A stretch of DNA of 64,000 bases from CAYRHJ01 sp964424105 (GTDB lineage Bacteria; Planctomycetota; Phycisphaerae; UBA1845), in the NCBI GenBank assembly GCA_964424105.1, contig CAYRHJ010000038.1:1-64000 (forward strand). Reading direction: 5' to 3'. The position numbers and the translations under genes are program-made. The notes beneath the pieces are model-generated. The model saw only the letters and a program-made list of their open reading frames with translations. It searched no databases and was not told the DNA's origin. This document shows positions 8,662 to 16,232 of this stretch, piece after piece (the first letter of the stretch is position 1; each line of letters opens with the position of its first letter).

Positions 8662-10923
8662 ATGTACGCCGAAGCCTTCGGACTGCGCCAACTGCCCTTC
8701 AACAACACGCACGATCCGCGCTTTTTCTTTTCAACTCCCGATCATGAAGAAGCCCTGGCGACGCTCATCTACTCCGCCGGCGAGCTGAAAGGCCTGACCA
8801 TGCTCGGCGGCGAGTGTGGGACTGGAAAATCGCTTCTGGCTCGCCTCATGCTGAACCACTTCGGAAGCCGGGTGTCAGCGGCCTGGCTCGGACGGTCTCA
8901 ATGGACCCCCACCTCGCTGCTTCCAGCCGTGTGCCACGCGTTCGACCTGGAAATTGAGCCGAACGCACCATCCGTTCGCATGATGAACGCGCTGGCGGAA
9001 TTCGCCGCAGGAAAACAGCGCGAACGCCAGCCCGTCATAGTGATTCTCGATGACGCCGATGCGTTGGCCGGCCCCAGCGTCGACGAAGTTAGTCTGCTGA
9101 CGAATTTGGAGTGCGGAACGAACAAGCTCGTGCAGGTGATATTGATGGGCCGACCGGGCTTGGACGAGCTGCTACTGATGCCCGCATCGCGACAACTCCG
9201 CCAGCGGCTCTTCCGGGTCATGACGTTGCGGCCACTGACCCGCCAACAAACCGGCGACTACGTGGAACATCGGCTGCAAGCCGCGGGCGGGGATGGGCAA
9301 CAGATTTTCGAACCGGCTGCCCTGGACGTCATTCATGAACTATCTCGCGGAGTGCCGCGAATCATCAACACCATCGCCGACAGCACGCTGCTGAGCGCGT
9401 TTTCCCGCAACCTCGACCGCGTCGACGCCTCGCTCATTCGCTCGCTGCCTGATCTACGATTCCATTCGGAAGAGCCCGACGTCAAGAAAGTCGCCGAAAA
9501 CTCCGTCACTCCGGCGAATGCCGGAGTCCAGGGAACCGCGCCGCCCGCTCAACCGGGTCCCTATCCTCAAAACTTTCAGCCGCCTCCCATCATGCCATGG
9601 ATGTTTCCGTACCCCACGCCCATTTCGGCGCTGGCTGTCATTCCGGCGCAGGCCGGAATCCAGCCGTCAGTGCCGCCTTGGACAATGACCTATCCCATGC
9701 CCGTCATTCCGGCGCAGGCCGGAATCCAGCCCGCAACACCGCCAGCCGATGCAAGCTTGTTGGCCAGACTTCAGGCCATAGAAAATCGCCTCGACAGCGT
9801 CGGCCCGCGCGGAGAGAAGCCCGTGACCGACACACCGCAATCTCCGTCACTCCGGCGAAAGCCGGAGTCCAGCGAACCGCAATCTCCGTCACTCCGGCGA
9901 AAGCCGGAGTCCAGCGAACCGCAATCTCCGTCACTCCGGCGAAAGCCGGAGTCCAGCGAACCGCGCCGCCGGCTTGATTCCATGCAACGCGCACCGCAAA
10001 GTCCACCCACGCAGGCCGCCGGGCGTTCGGATTCCGGCATAGCGGATCTTGTCAAACAAGTGAATGAACTGCGTCGCGAAGTCTCGCGAAACAAGGAATC
10101 AACGCCCGCAACACCGCCGGCCACCGATTTTCAACCCATTATCGATCGACTAGACAAGCTCGAATCAGCGGTGAATCGACGCACGGCGCGAACCACCCCT
10201 CCTCACGCTGACGATTCCGTCCGTGACATTGGTCCACAGGTTCTGGAGCGCATGAATGCCATGGACCAGGCGCTCAGACAATTGTGTCAAGAAACGAATC
10301 CCGTCGAACCCGCGAATTCAAGGTCTAACGACCGACGGCCGGCTCGATCCGTAGCGACGAATCCGAGTTTGCCGAACGAAGCCCGCGTTGAACGATCAGC
10401 GACAAGCCCCGGCATGCCCATCGGAACAGAACAGGACGATTCTCAAAATGCAGAGGCCGACGCACATGAATCGACTGATTGGAACGATGTACGCGGTTCC
10501 GCGAATTCCACCCCGAACGCACATGACTCGCTCCACCACGCGCCCGCAGATGGCCCACTCAACTCACCGGCTCGCCACCAAGACGAGGAGTCAGTCGATG
10601 ACGAGGAAAATGCCGTCGACCAGCTTGCCGCAAACATAACCGCAGACGATCCACCCGATGGACCGGCCGTTCCCAGGAATCGCCCGGTACGCGGGGCCAG
10701 GACTCGACGCAAACGGCCCAATATTCGACACGGAGCAAAAGCCGCTGTTCCATCAGCCGGCGTGGATCGCGTGAAGGAGGCCTTGGATCGCATCCAGGGC
10801 ACGCCCGTTCCAAAACGACCCAACCGTTCATCGTCCCAGGAATCGCTGAACCAAGCCCTCGACGCTATCGTCGTCGGCGCTGCTCATCAGAAAAAAAAGC
10901 CTACAGGCGGAATCAAACCTTGA
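8662..10923 (+). CDS. ExeA-like AAA ATPase with long repeat-derived disordered tail
   Basis: 753 residues. Residues 1-270 are an ExeA/GspA-type AAA ATPase of the kind associated with PEP-CTERM polysaccharide loci. It opens MYAEAFGLRQLPFNNTHDPR, with Walker A GGECGTGKS at 49-57, Walker B VIVILDDAD at 125-133, sensor segment QVILMGRPGL, and SRGVPRIINTIAD. From about residue 275 the protein is low-complexity, rich in Pro, Ser, Arg and acidic residues, and contains in-frame REP1 palindromes. These give the peptides VIPAQAGIQP (twice) and SPSLRRKPESSEPQ (three tandem copies). A short coiled-coil-like part (LVKQVNELRREVSRNKE) and a basic C-terminus follow. Role is inferred as energising or organising the envelope export machinery. 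The start has only a weak ribosome-binding site. Confidence 0.88.
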   Translation: MYAEAFGLRQLPFNNTHDPRFFFSTPDHEEALATLIYSAGELKGLTMLGGECGTGKSLLARLMLNHFGSRVSAAWLGRSQWTPTSLLPAVCHAFDLEIEPNAPSVRMMNALAEFAAGKQRERQPVIVILDDADALAGPSVDEVSLLTNLECGTNKLVQVILMGRPGLDELLLMPASRQLRQRLFRVMTLRPLTRQQTGDYVEHRLQAAGGDGQQIFEPAALDVIHELSRGVPRIINTIADSTLLSAFSRNLDRVDASLIRSLPDLRFHSEEPDVKKVAENSVTPANAGVQGTAPPAQPGPYPQNFQPPPIMPWMFPYPTPISALAVIPAQAGIQPSVPPWTMTYPMPVIPAQAGIQPATPPADASLLARLQAIENRLDSVGPRGEKPVTDTPQSPSLRRKPESSEPQSPSLRRKPESSEPQSPSLRRKPESSEPRRRLDSMQRAPQSPPTQAAGRSDSGIADLVKQVNELRREVSRNKESTPATPPATDFQPIIDRLDKLESAVNRRTARTTPPHADDSVRDIGPQVLERMNAMDQALRQLCQETNPVEPANSRSNDRRPARSVATNPSLPNEARVERSATSPGMPIGTEQDDSQNAEADAHESTDWNDVRGSANSTPNAHDSLHHAPADGPLNSPARHQDEESVDDEENAVDQLAANITADDPPDGPAVPRNRPVRGARTRRKRPNIRHGAKAAVPSAGVDRVKEALDRIQGTPVPKRPNRSSSQESLNQALDAIVVGAAHQKKKPTGGIKP
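9505..9729 (+). repeat. Three dispersed REP1 palindromes inside the ATPase coding sequence
   Basis: Copies lie at 9505-9533, 9637-9663 and 9703-9729. Each has GTCA(C/T)TCCGGCG, a short centre, and CCGGA(A/G)TCCAG. All are in the same orientation and leave the frame open; the second and third both read VIPAQAGIQP. Confidence 0.9.
9836..9961 (+). repeat. REP1-containing tandem array, 3 x 42 bp
   Basis: Three identical or nearly identical 42-base units each contain one REP1 palindrome plus a 15-base spacer, encoding SPSLRRKPESSEPQ three times. The period is a multiple of three, so the frame is kept. Confidence 0.92.
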
Positions 10924-10940
10924 CCCACCTCGCGCGGGGG

Positions 10941-11034
10941 TGCCCCATCCATCGCGCAGCGATGGGTGGGGTTGCGATGATCATGACGAAACGGCTGGGT
11001 GGCCCATCGCCTCAGCGGTGGGGGACTCGATTCT
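10941..11034. repeat. Two divergent REP2-like hairpins
   Basis: In the 181-base convergent gap after the ATPase gene, CCCCATCCATCGC/GCGATGGGTGGGG (about 10946-10974) and CCCATCGC/GCGGTGGG (about 11006-11027) form hairpins. The second is set in REP2-like flanks (GGGTGGCCCA before it, GGGGGACTCGAT after it). They may also act as a bidirectional terminator. Confidence 0.6.
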
Positions 11035-11104
11035 TGCCCCCAAACCGCGGGGGTGCCCATCCATTGCGCCGATGGCAGTCAATGCCGCGATACACCATGT
11101 CCGT

Positions 11105-11914
11105 TTAACGGTCGTTCATTTGAAAATGCCTGGATTGCGAGAAAAACGACCGCGGATTTTCAAACACGATCTTTCGAATCAGCCCGTCATCGTGCCCTCG
11201 CCGCCGCATCTCCGCAATGAATTTCGGCACCGCCATCGGATCGCTGACGCCCCAATCTCCCGCTGAGTTCACCATCACGCGTTCCGCGCCGAACGTCTCC
11301 ACCATGTCCGCCGCCCGCGCCGGCGTGCACTTGGTCAGCGGATACAGCGTCATGCCGCACCAGTAGCCCGCGCTCAGTGCCAAGCCAATGGTGTGCTCCT
11401 CGACGTGATCGATCAGTACGCGTTCCGGCTTCACTCGACGATCCGACGCGAACAGATCCAAAATCATCCGCGTGCCCATGTACTTGTCTTCCAGGTGCGG
11501 AGTATGGACCAGTATCAACTCGTCGCGCGTGGCAGCAAGGTCAATTTGCTCTTCCAGAATCGCGATCTCGTTGGGCGTGTTCTTGTTCAGCCCGATTTCC
11601 CCGATACCCAACACGTTGGGTGCATCGAGAAATTCGGGGATCATCCCGATCACCTCACGGGCCAGCGAGACGTTTTCAGCCTCCTTGGAATTGATGCACA
11701 GCCAACAGTAGTGCTCGATGCCGAACGCCGCCGCCCGCTTCGGTTCATACTGCGTCAATTGGCGAAAATAATCACGAAACCCATCAATCGATCCCCGGTC
11801 AAACCCTGCCCAAAACGCCGGCTCGGAAACGGCCACGCAACCGCACCGGGCCAGACGGTCATAATCGTCCGTGATCCGCGAAACCATATGAATGTGTGGG
11901 TCGATATAATTCAT
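11105..11914 (-). CDS. TatD-family metal-dependent hydrolase, EboB-like
   Basis: 269 residues. The N-terminal metal motif is YIDPHIHM. It continues with EPAFWAGFDRGSIDGFRDYF, FGIEHYCWLCINSKEAENV, VLGIGEIGLNK, the metal-ligand histidines in ILVHTPH and RVLIDHVEEHT, and the last acidic ligand in VNSAGDWGVSDP. This pattern resembles the TatD-like hydrolase EboB of ebo gene clusters, which act in metabolite trafficking to the periplasm, more than the DNase TatD; this comparison is from memory. No other ebo gene (UbiA-like, EboA, EboE) is seen nearby. It is the last gene of the minus-strand run from rpsB. Confidence 0.82.
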   Translation of the reverse strand: MNYIDPHIHMVSRITDDYDRLARCGCVAVSEPAFWAGFDRGSIDGFRDYFRQLTQYEPKRAAAFGIEHYCWLCINSKEAENVSLAREVIGMIPEFLDAPNVLGIGEIGLNKNTPNEIAILEEQIDLAATRDELILVHTPHLEDKYMGTRMILDLFASDRRVKPERVLIDHVEEHTIGLALSAGYWCGMTLYPLTKCTPARAADMVETFGAERVMVNSAGDWGVSDPMAVPKFIAEMRRRGHDDGLIRKIVFENPRSFFSQSRHFQMNDR

Positions 11915-11952
11915 TGAATCCCCACGAATGAAAATCGCATGGACGTCCCGCC

Positions 11953-12029
11953 CGTCAGGGAGCGGTCTTCATTTGTCCGTGTTTCACCCGCCCCTTTACG
12001 AGCCGCGAGCGCAAAGCGAGCGGTCTTCC
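11953..12029 (+). repeat. REP3 copies (two subtypes)
   Basis: CGTCAGGGAGCGGTCTTC at 11953-11970 is the REP3a core. 11998-12029 carries the REP3b form, GAGCCGCGAGCGCAAAG then CGAGCGGTCTTC, preceded by GTGTTTCACCCGCCCC. The same pair of words precedes REP3b at 40.8 kb. Confidence 0.75.
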
Positions 12030-12034
12030 GAGAC

Positions 12035-12232
12035 GGGTGGCCCACCTCCTTTGGAGGTGGGGGAGCCGATGATCGTCGGCAGACCGCATCTCCAAGAATC
12101 AGGCAGTCGCCACACGATCTCGCCATCGCGGCTGGGTGGCCCACCTCCTTTGGAGGTGGGGGAGCCGATGATCGTCGGCAGACCGCATCTCCAAAAATCA
12201 GGCAGTCGCCACACGATCTCGCCATCGCGAGT
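12035..12232 (+). repeat. Direct duplication of about 100 bp, each unit with a REP2 palindrome
   Basis: REP2 (GGGTGGCCCACCTCC TTT GGAGGTGGGGGAGCCGATGAT) occurs at 12035-12073 and again at 12134-12172. After each copy the same sequence follows (TCGGCAGACCGCATCTCC, then CAGGCAGTCGCCACACGATC). The second unit overlaps the 3' end of the small gene at 12198-12488, so the last codons of that gene are duplicated downstream of it. Confidence 0.9.
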
Positions 12233-12488
12233 CGTAGGGCCTGGAAAACACCATTTGGACCTGTTCCGTCCGCCCCGCTTCTTTCTCGCTCAACACTTCC
12301 AACGCCAGCAGCAGTTGCTGCCGTCGCGGTTCGGCCGCCAGCGAATTGGAATTCAACCCGCGATCCAACCGGTCCAATCCGGCGGCGACGTCGAGAATCG
12401 CATGGCGAATGGCCAAAAAGTCCGCGTCGAGAATCTTCGACACGTCGCGTTGATCGTTCATGGTCACCCCGGGTTTCTGCGCTGACAT
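12198..12488 (-). CDS. Small conserved-looking hypothetical protein
   Basis: 96 residues (87 if translation starts at Met10, ATG 12461, which has GGGGTGACC just upstream). It looks like a real helical protein: FLAIRHAILDVAAGLDRLDRG has regular hydrophobic spacing, followed by QQLLLALEVLSE and VQMVFSRPYDSRWRD. No known domain was recognised. It lies between frr and the EboB-like hydrolase on the same strand, so it is probably cotranscribed. Its 3' end, from RDRVATA to the stop, is part of a duplicated segment carrying a REP2 palindrome. EboA-type partners of EboB are larger, so that identity is not claimed. Confidence 0.6.
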   Translation of the reverse strand: MSAQKPGVTMNDQRDVSKILDADFLAIRHAILDVAAGLDRLDRGLNSNSLAAEPRRQQLLLALEVLSEKEAGRTEQVQMVFSRPYDSRWRDRVATA

Positions 12489-12532
12489 GATGCAGCCATC
12501 GATCTTCCATCATTCCACGTCGACGTTGGCGC

Positions 12533-13099
12533 CTACGTGGACTCGATTTCCTTGGATTTCTCGGTCACCAATTTTTCAATCAAGTCCTCGTGCTTCTTGG
12601 TGATTTTCTGGATGGCGTCCTTGGCGCTCTCGGCTTCGTCCTCGCTCATCTTGCTGTCCTTCTTATCCGTGTCGATATTCTTGTTATAGTCCCGCCGAAT
12701 GTTACGCACCGCGATCTTCTGCTCCTCGCCCATCTTTCGGACCCGTGCAGCCAATTGTTGACGACGCTCACCGGAAAGCGGCGGAATCGGCAGGCGGATG
12801 ATCTTGCCGTCCGAAACCGGCGTGATACCCAGATCCGACGACTGAAGCCCGCGCTCGATATCCTTGGCCGTACTGGGATCGAACGGCTTGACCATGATCG
12901 TCGACGGATCGGGCGCGCTGATCGACGCCAACTCCCGCAGCGTCATCGTGCTGCCGTAGGAGGCCACCTCAATTCGAATATGATCCACCAGTCCCGGTGA
13001 CGCGTGTCCCGTTCGCACGCCGCGCAGCTCGTCTTTCAGGTACTCCACGGACTTGACCATCGCAGACTCACAACGCTTTTCCAGATCCGCCACGCTCAT
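12533..13099 (-). CDS. frr: Ribosome recycling factor
   Basis: 188 residues, full length. The fold is the standard three-helix-bundle domain I (MSVADLEKRCESAMVKSVEYLKDELRGVRTG at the N-terminus and a long C-terminal helix pair) plus beta domain II with VASYGSTMTLRELASISAPD and TIMVKPFDPST. The conserved IRLPIPPLSGERRQQLAARV is present. It splits post-termination ribosomes together with EF-G. It lies 11 bases after pyrH, in the conserved rpsB-tsf-pyrH-frr order. Confidence 0.98.
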   Translation of the reverse strand: MSVADLEKRCESAMVKSVEYLKDELRGVRTGHASPGLVDHIRIEVASYGSTMTLRELASISAPDPSTIMVKPFDPSTAKDIERGLQSSDLGITPVSDGKIIRLPIPPLSGERRQQLAARVRKMGEEQKIAVRNIRRDYNKNIDTDKKDSKMSEDEAESAKDAIQKITKKHEDLIEKLVTEKSKEIEST

Positions 13100-13110
13100 C
13101 GATCACCCTT

Positions 13111-13842
13111 TCAACTCTCCGATTGATCGCTCACCAGAGTTCCCAGTCGCTCGCCCTCCACGATCCCACGCATGTGACCGGCTTGGCCAAGGTTGAATAC
13201 GATGATCGGCACGTGATTCTGCTGGCACATCATCACCGCCGACAAATCCATCACGCCCAATCGCCGATCGATCATTTCGTTGTAACTGATGGAACGCCGC
13301 AGCTCAGCCGTGGGATCACTGGCTGGATCAGCCGTGTAAACGCCGTCTACCTTGGTCGCTTTCAAAAGCGCGTTGGCCCGAACTTCGGACGCCCGCAACG
13401 ATGCACAGGTGTCCGTGGTGACGAACGGGTTGCCCGTGCCCGCCGCGAACAACACCACCCGACCCCTGTCCAGATGATGAATGGCCCGCCGCCGAATGAA
13501 CGGCTCGCACACCCGGTCAATGGCGATGGCCGACTGCACGCGCGTGTCCAACCCCATCGATTCCAGCGCTTCCTGCATGGCCAAGGCGTTGATCACCGTC
13601 GCGATCATACCCATGTAATGGGCCGCGGTAGGCTCGATCTTCAGTCGTTGTGCGAGCTGGTCGCCGCGGATGATGTTCCCGCCGCCCATGACCACACATA
13701 ACTGCGCCCCCGCATCGGCGACGGACTTGATTTCCAGCGCGATGCGTTCCAGCTCGCCCGCGTCAATCCCCTTTTCTCCCCGACGGCACAATGCCTCGCC
13801 GCTGATTTTCAGGACGACGCGCTCGTATTTCAGTTTCGACAT
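13111..13842 (-). CDS. pyrH: Uridylate kinase
   Basis: 243 residues. It opens YERVVLKISGEAL with the phosphate-binding lysine and glycine. Other family marks are VVMGGGNIIRG, MGMIATVINALAMQEALESMG, VLFAAGTGNPFVTTDT and LKATKVDGVYTADP. The enzyme phosphorylates UMP to UDP and belongs to the amino-acid-kinase fold, not the P-loop NMP kinases. It lies 62 bases after tsf and just before frr. Confidence 0.98.
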   Translation of the reverse strand: MSKLKYERVVLKISGEALCRRGEKGIDAGELERIALEIKSVADAGAQLCVVMGGGNIIRGDQLAQRLKIEPTAAHYMGMIATVINALAMQEALESMGLDTRVQSAIAIDRVCEPFIRRRAIHHLDRGRVVLFAAGTGNPFVTTDTCASLRASEVRANALLKATKVDGVYTADPASDPTAELRRSISYNEMIDRRLGVMDLSAVMMCQQNHVPIIVFNLGQAGHMRGIVEGERLGTLVSDQSES

Positions 13843-13904
13843 GCAGGATTAAATACCGAACTCGCAGGCCAATCGCAAGGTCTTCCCCATGGATCCTCGC
13901 CACG

Positions 13905-14741
13905 TCAGCCGATCTTGAAAACCGCGAAGTCAATGACCTTTTTCACGCCGGCTTGGCTCAAAACGTCGCGAACTTTCGTCTTGGAAACTTTGACGTGCTC
14001 CTGTTCCATCAACGCGTTCTCGGCGCAATAGGCGTTGACCTTCCCCTCCACGATCTTTTCCGCGATCTGCGGAGGCTTGCCTTCGCTTTCGGCAATCTCA
14101 CGAGCCGTCCGGCGAACCCGCTCAATCGCCGCTGCCGGGACACCGTCCCGCTCGATCGCTACCGGCTGGCTGAACGTCACGTGATGACACAGGTCCGTCG
14201 CCACGCTCTCCGGATTCGGCTTGGCGTCCAGCGCCACCAGCACGCCCGATTTGCCGTCATGATGCACGTATCCACAGACGTATCCCCCCGTCAGGCGCCG
14301 ACAGCCCGCGAACTTGATGTTCTCTCGAATGACGCCGAACGCTTCGGTAATCTCGTCCGACAGCGTTCGACTCGCATGATCGACGCTGCGCAAGGCCAGA
14401 ACCGAATCAACCGTCGGGGACGACTCCCGCTGACTCGCCGCGGTCTTCGCGAACGTGTTCGAAAGCGCGATGAATCGATCGGTCTTAGCCACCGGCGCCG
14501 TTTCGCAACGCAGGTCCACAATGGCGCCGGTTTGTCCGTCCGCTGACAAATGGATGGAAATACGTCCTTCACCGGTCTCGTTCCCGGACCGGGATTCCAT
14601 CTTCCCTTTGTATTTCTTTTGCAGGATGTCTTTCGCCTGCTCCGTGTCGCCGTTGGCTTCCGCCAAGGCGCTCTTGCATTCCATCATGGGTAGGCCCGTC
14701 TCATCTCGCAATGACTTGACCTGGGCAGCCGTAATCGACAT
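13905..14741 (-). CDS. tsf: Elongation factor Ts
   Basis: 278 residues. The N-terminal UBA-like domain carries VKSLRDETGLPMMECKSAL, which contains the conserved TGLPMM-C-K signature. Two core subdomains follow, including YVHHDGKSGVLVALDA and the coiled-coil-like region ending ALMEQEHVKVSKTKV. It recycles EF-Tu by nucleotide exchange. Unusually, 255 bases with a degenerate REP1 separate it from rpsB. Confidence 0.98.
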   Translation of the reverse strand: MSITAAQVKSLRDETGLPMMECKSALAEANGDTEQAKDILQKKYKGKMESRSGNETGEGRISIHLSADGQTGAIVDLRCETAPVAKTDRFIALSNTFAKTAASQRESSPTVDSVLALRSVDHASRTLSDEITEAFGVIRENIKFAGCRRLTGGYVCGYVHHDGKSGVLVALDAKPNPESVATDLCHHVTFSQPVAIERDGVPAAAIERVRRTAREIAESEGKPPQIAEKIVEGKVNAYCAENALMEQEHVKVSKTKVRDVLSQAGVKKVIDFAVFKIG

Positions 14742-14830
14742 CTTCGCCTATCTCCTCAATCAATGCGGACCGTTGTCGCCCGCAACTGGCCTCAATCAAA
14801 TACTGCGGAAAGCAGCAAATAGTGAACATC

Positions 14831-14880
14831 GTCATTCCGGCGCAAGCCGCAATCCAGTGCGTAGACGGGCGTAGCCCGTC
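14831..14880 (+). repeat. Degenerate REP1 plus adjacent GC hairpin
   Basis: 14831-14857 matches REP1 with one changed base in the right arm (GCCGCAATCCAG). It is followed by GACGGGC-GTA-GCCCGTC at 14864-14880, a seven-base-pair hairpin. Both lie between rpsB and tsf and could influence readthrough or mRNA stability; no T tract is present. Confidence 0.7.
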
Positions 14881-14996
14881 GCTGGATGTTCAATGATTCA
14901 TGCTCCGAGTAGTAAATCGACGGAAAAGGTGATTCGATGATCGTTGAACAGCCATGTGACGACGCGGGGCAGTGGCTCGTGGGCGTAAACCCCGCG

Positions 14997-15854
14997 TCAT
15001 GATTCCCCAACCGCCGGCTCCGCGGTCAATCGACCCGTTCCGACGTTCGAGCCCGCTTCGACCGCATCCGCCGTCCCTGACGTGTCGCCAGCGCCATCCG
15101 CCCGCGCCGTGGTTTCACGCCGCGATCGGCGCCGAGGACCGTCGCCGGCAGGTTCCGCCGGTTCCGACGTTCGGGCTCGTTTGCCTTCCTGGATCGCCGC
15201 AGCCAATTCCGAAAGGACCACTTCGATCGCCCGCATGGCATCATCATTGCCGGGAATGGGAATGTCCGCAAAATCAGGATCTGAATCGGTATCGATCAGA
15301 CAGATCGTCGGAATATTCATGGCCCGCGCTTCACGAACCGCCAAATGCTCGCGCTGGACGTCTATCACCACAAGTCCCGTCGGCAACCGCGTCATCTCCC
15401 GAATCCCCGACAGGTTGCGATGGATCTTCTTCCGCTCCCGAGTCAAACGCGATTGCTGCTTCTTGCTGTATTCATGCATCCGCCCCTCGGATTCGACCGT
15501 TTCCAACTCGGCCAATCGAGTCAACCGCAACCGAATCGTCCGAAAATTCGTCAACGTTCCACCCAGCCAGCGTTCGCAAACATAGGGCATGCCCGAACTC
15601 GTCGCCCATTGCACGACCGAATCCTTCGCCTGACGCTTGGTGCCCACGAACAGAATCTCGCCGCCCTTGGCCACCAACATCGAAACCAAGCGCTTCGCCC
15701 GCAGGAGACCCTTCACCGTCTCGCGAATGTCCACAATATGAATGGAATTTCGCTTGGTGTATATGTAAGGTCGCATCTTCGGGTTCCACCGACTGGAACG
15801 ATGCCCGAAGTGAATTCCCGAATCAATCAGTTTACGAACCAACTCCGATGCCAA
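14997..15854 (-). CDS. rpsB: 30S ribosomal protein S2 with C-terminal extension
   Basis: 285 residues. The conserved core includes GIHFGHRSSRWNPKMRPYIY, ILFVGTKRQAKDSV, YVCERWLGGTLTNFRTI and IPTICLIDTDSDPDFADIPI. The last 60 residues or so, after AAAIQEGKRAR, are an Ala/Gly/Thr/Arg-rich low-complexity tail not found in E. coli S2. The start codon is TTG, supported by a strong GAGGAGGTGAGG ribosome-binding site directly upstream. It leads the translation operon. Confidence 0.97.
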   Translation of the reverse strand: MASELVRKLIDSGIHFGHRSSRWNPKMRPYIYTKRNSIHIVDIRETVKGLLRAKRLVSMLVAKGGEILFVGTKRQAKDSVVQWATSSGMPYVCERWLGGTLTNFRTIRLRLTRLAELETVESEGRMHEYSKKQQSRLTRERKKIHRNLSGIREMTRLPTGLVVIDVQREHLAVREARAMNIPTICLIDTDSDPDFADIPIPGNDDAMRAIEVVLSELAAAIQEGKRARTSEPAEPAGDGPRRRSRRETTARADGAGDTSGTADAVEAGSNVGTGRLTAEPAVGES

Positions 15855-16232
15855 GCCTCACCTCCTCGAGCGCCCGAGGGCAGAAATTCATCACAATTCC
15901 GAACCTGCGAACTTAACAGGATTCCAGCCAAAATCAACCCCAACCCTCAATTTCTTGCCCTGCCAAATCCTTCAGTCGATCCGAATTTCCATCGCGATTG
16001 CCCATCGCTGGTTCTCTTCGCACGCCGATCTCGAACATGACCGTCGATCCGAAAACGTCGCTAACCGTTCGTAACCAGCTTACTGAAAACAAGTTATGGC
16101 AATATTGGGATCGTCACGCCCGGCCAAGATTCGACAACAATCGCCGAAAACCCTATCTATCATCTATCTGCTACGCGTTTGGCGCAGATTTGCGTTTGGC
16201 TCAAAATCCCATTCAGTGGCCATGGAATCGCT
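15855..16232. promoter_or_regulatory. Divergent rpsB/lpxB intergenic region
   Basis: About 380 bases hold the promoters of rpsB (leftward) and lpxB (rightward). The stretch around 16080-16100 and 16150-16170 is AT-richer than its surroundings. No S2-binding leader structure or exact promoter could be recognised by eye. Confidence 0.4.

Noticed and set aside
8416..8712. 98-codon minus-strand frame in the divergent region before the ATPase gene
   Set aside because: It overlaps the first codons of the ATPase gene. Its end (VVDLLDWFI) looks slightly protein-like, but nothing else supports it.
9505..9961. Possible CRISPR array in the ATPase gene because of regular repeats
   Set aside because: Repeats are palindromic REP units with identical 15-base spacers, in frame in a coding sequence, with no cas genes.
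11911..12513. 200-codon minus-strand frame across the duplicated REP2 region
   Set aside because: It translates REP2 and its duplicated flanks (SSAPPPPKEVGHP twice) and crosses a better supported small gene; not a real protein.
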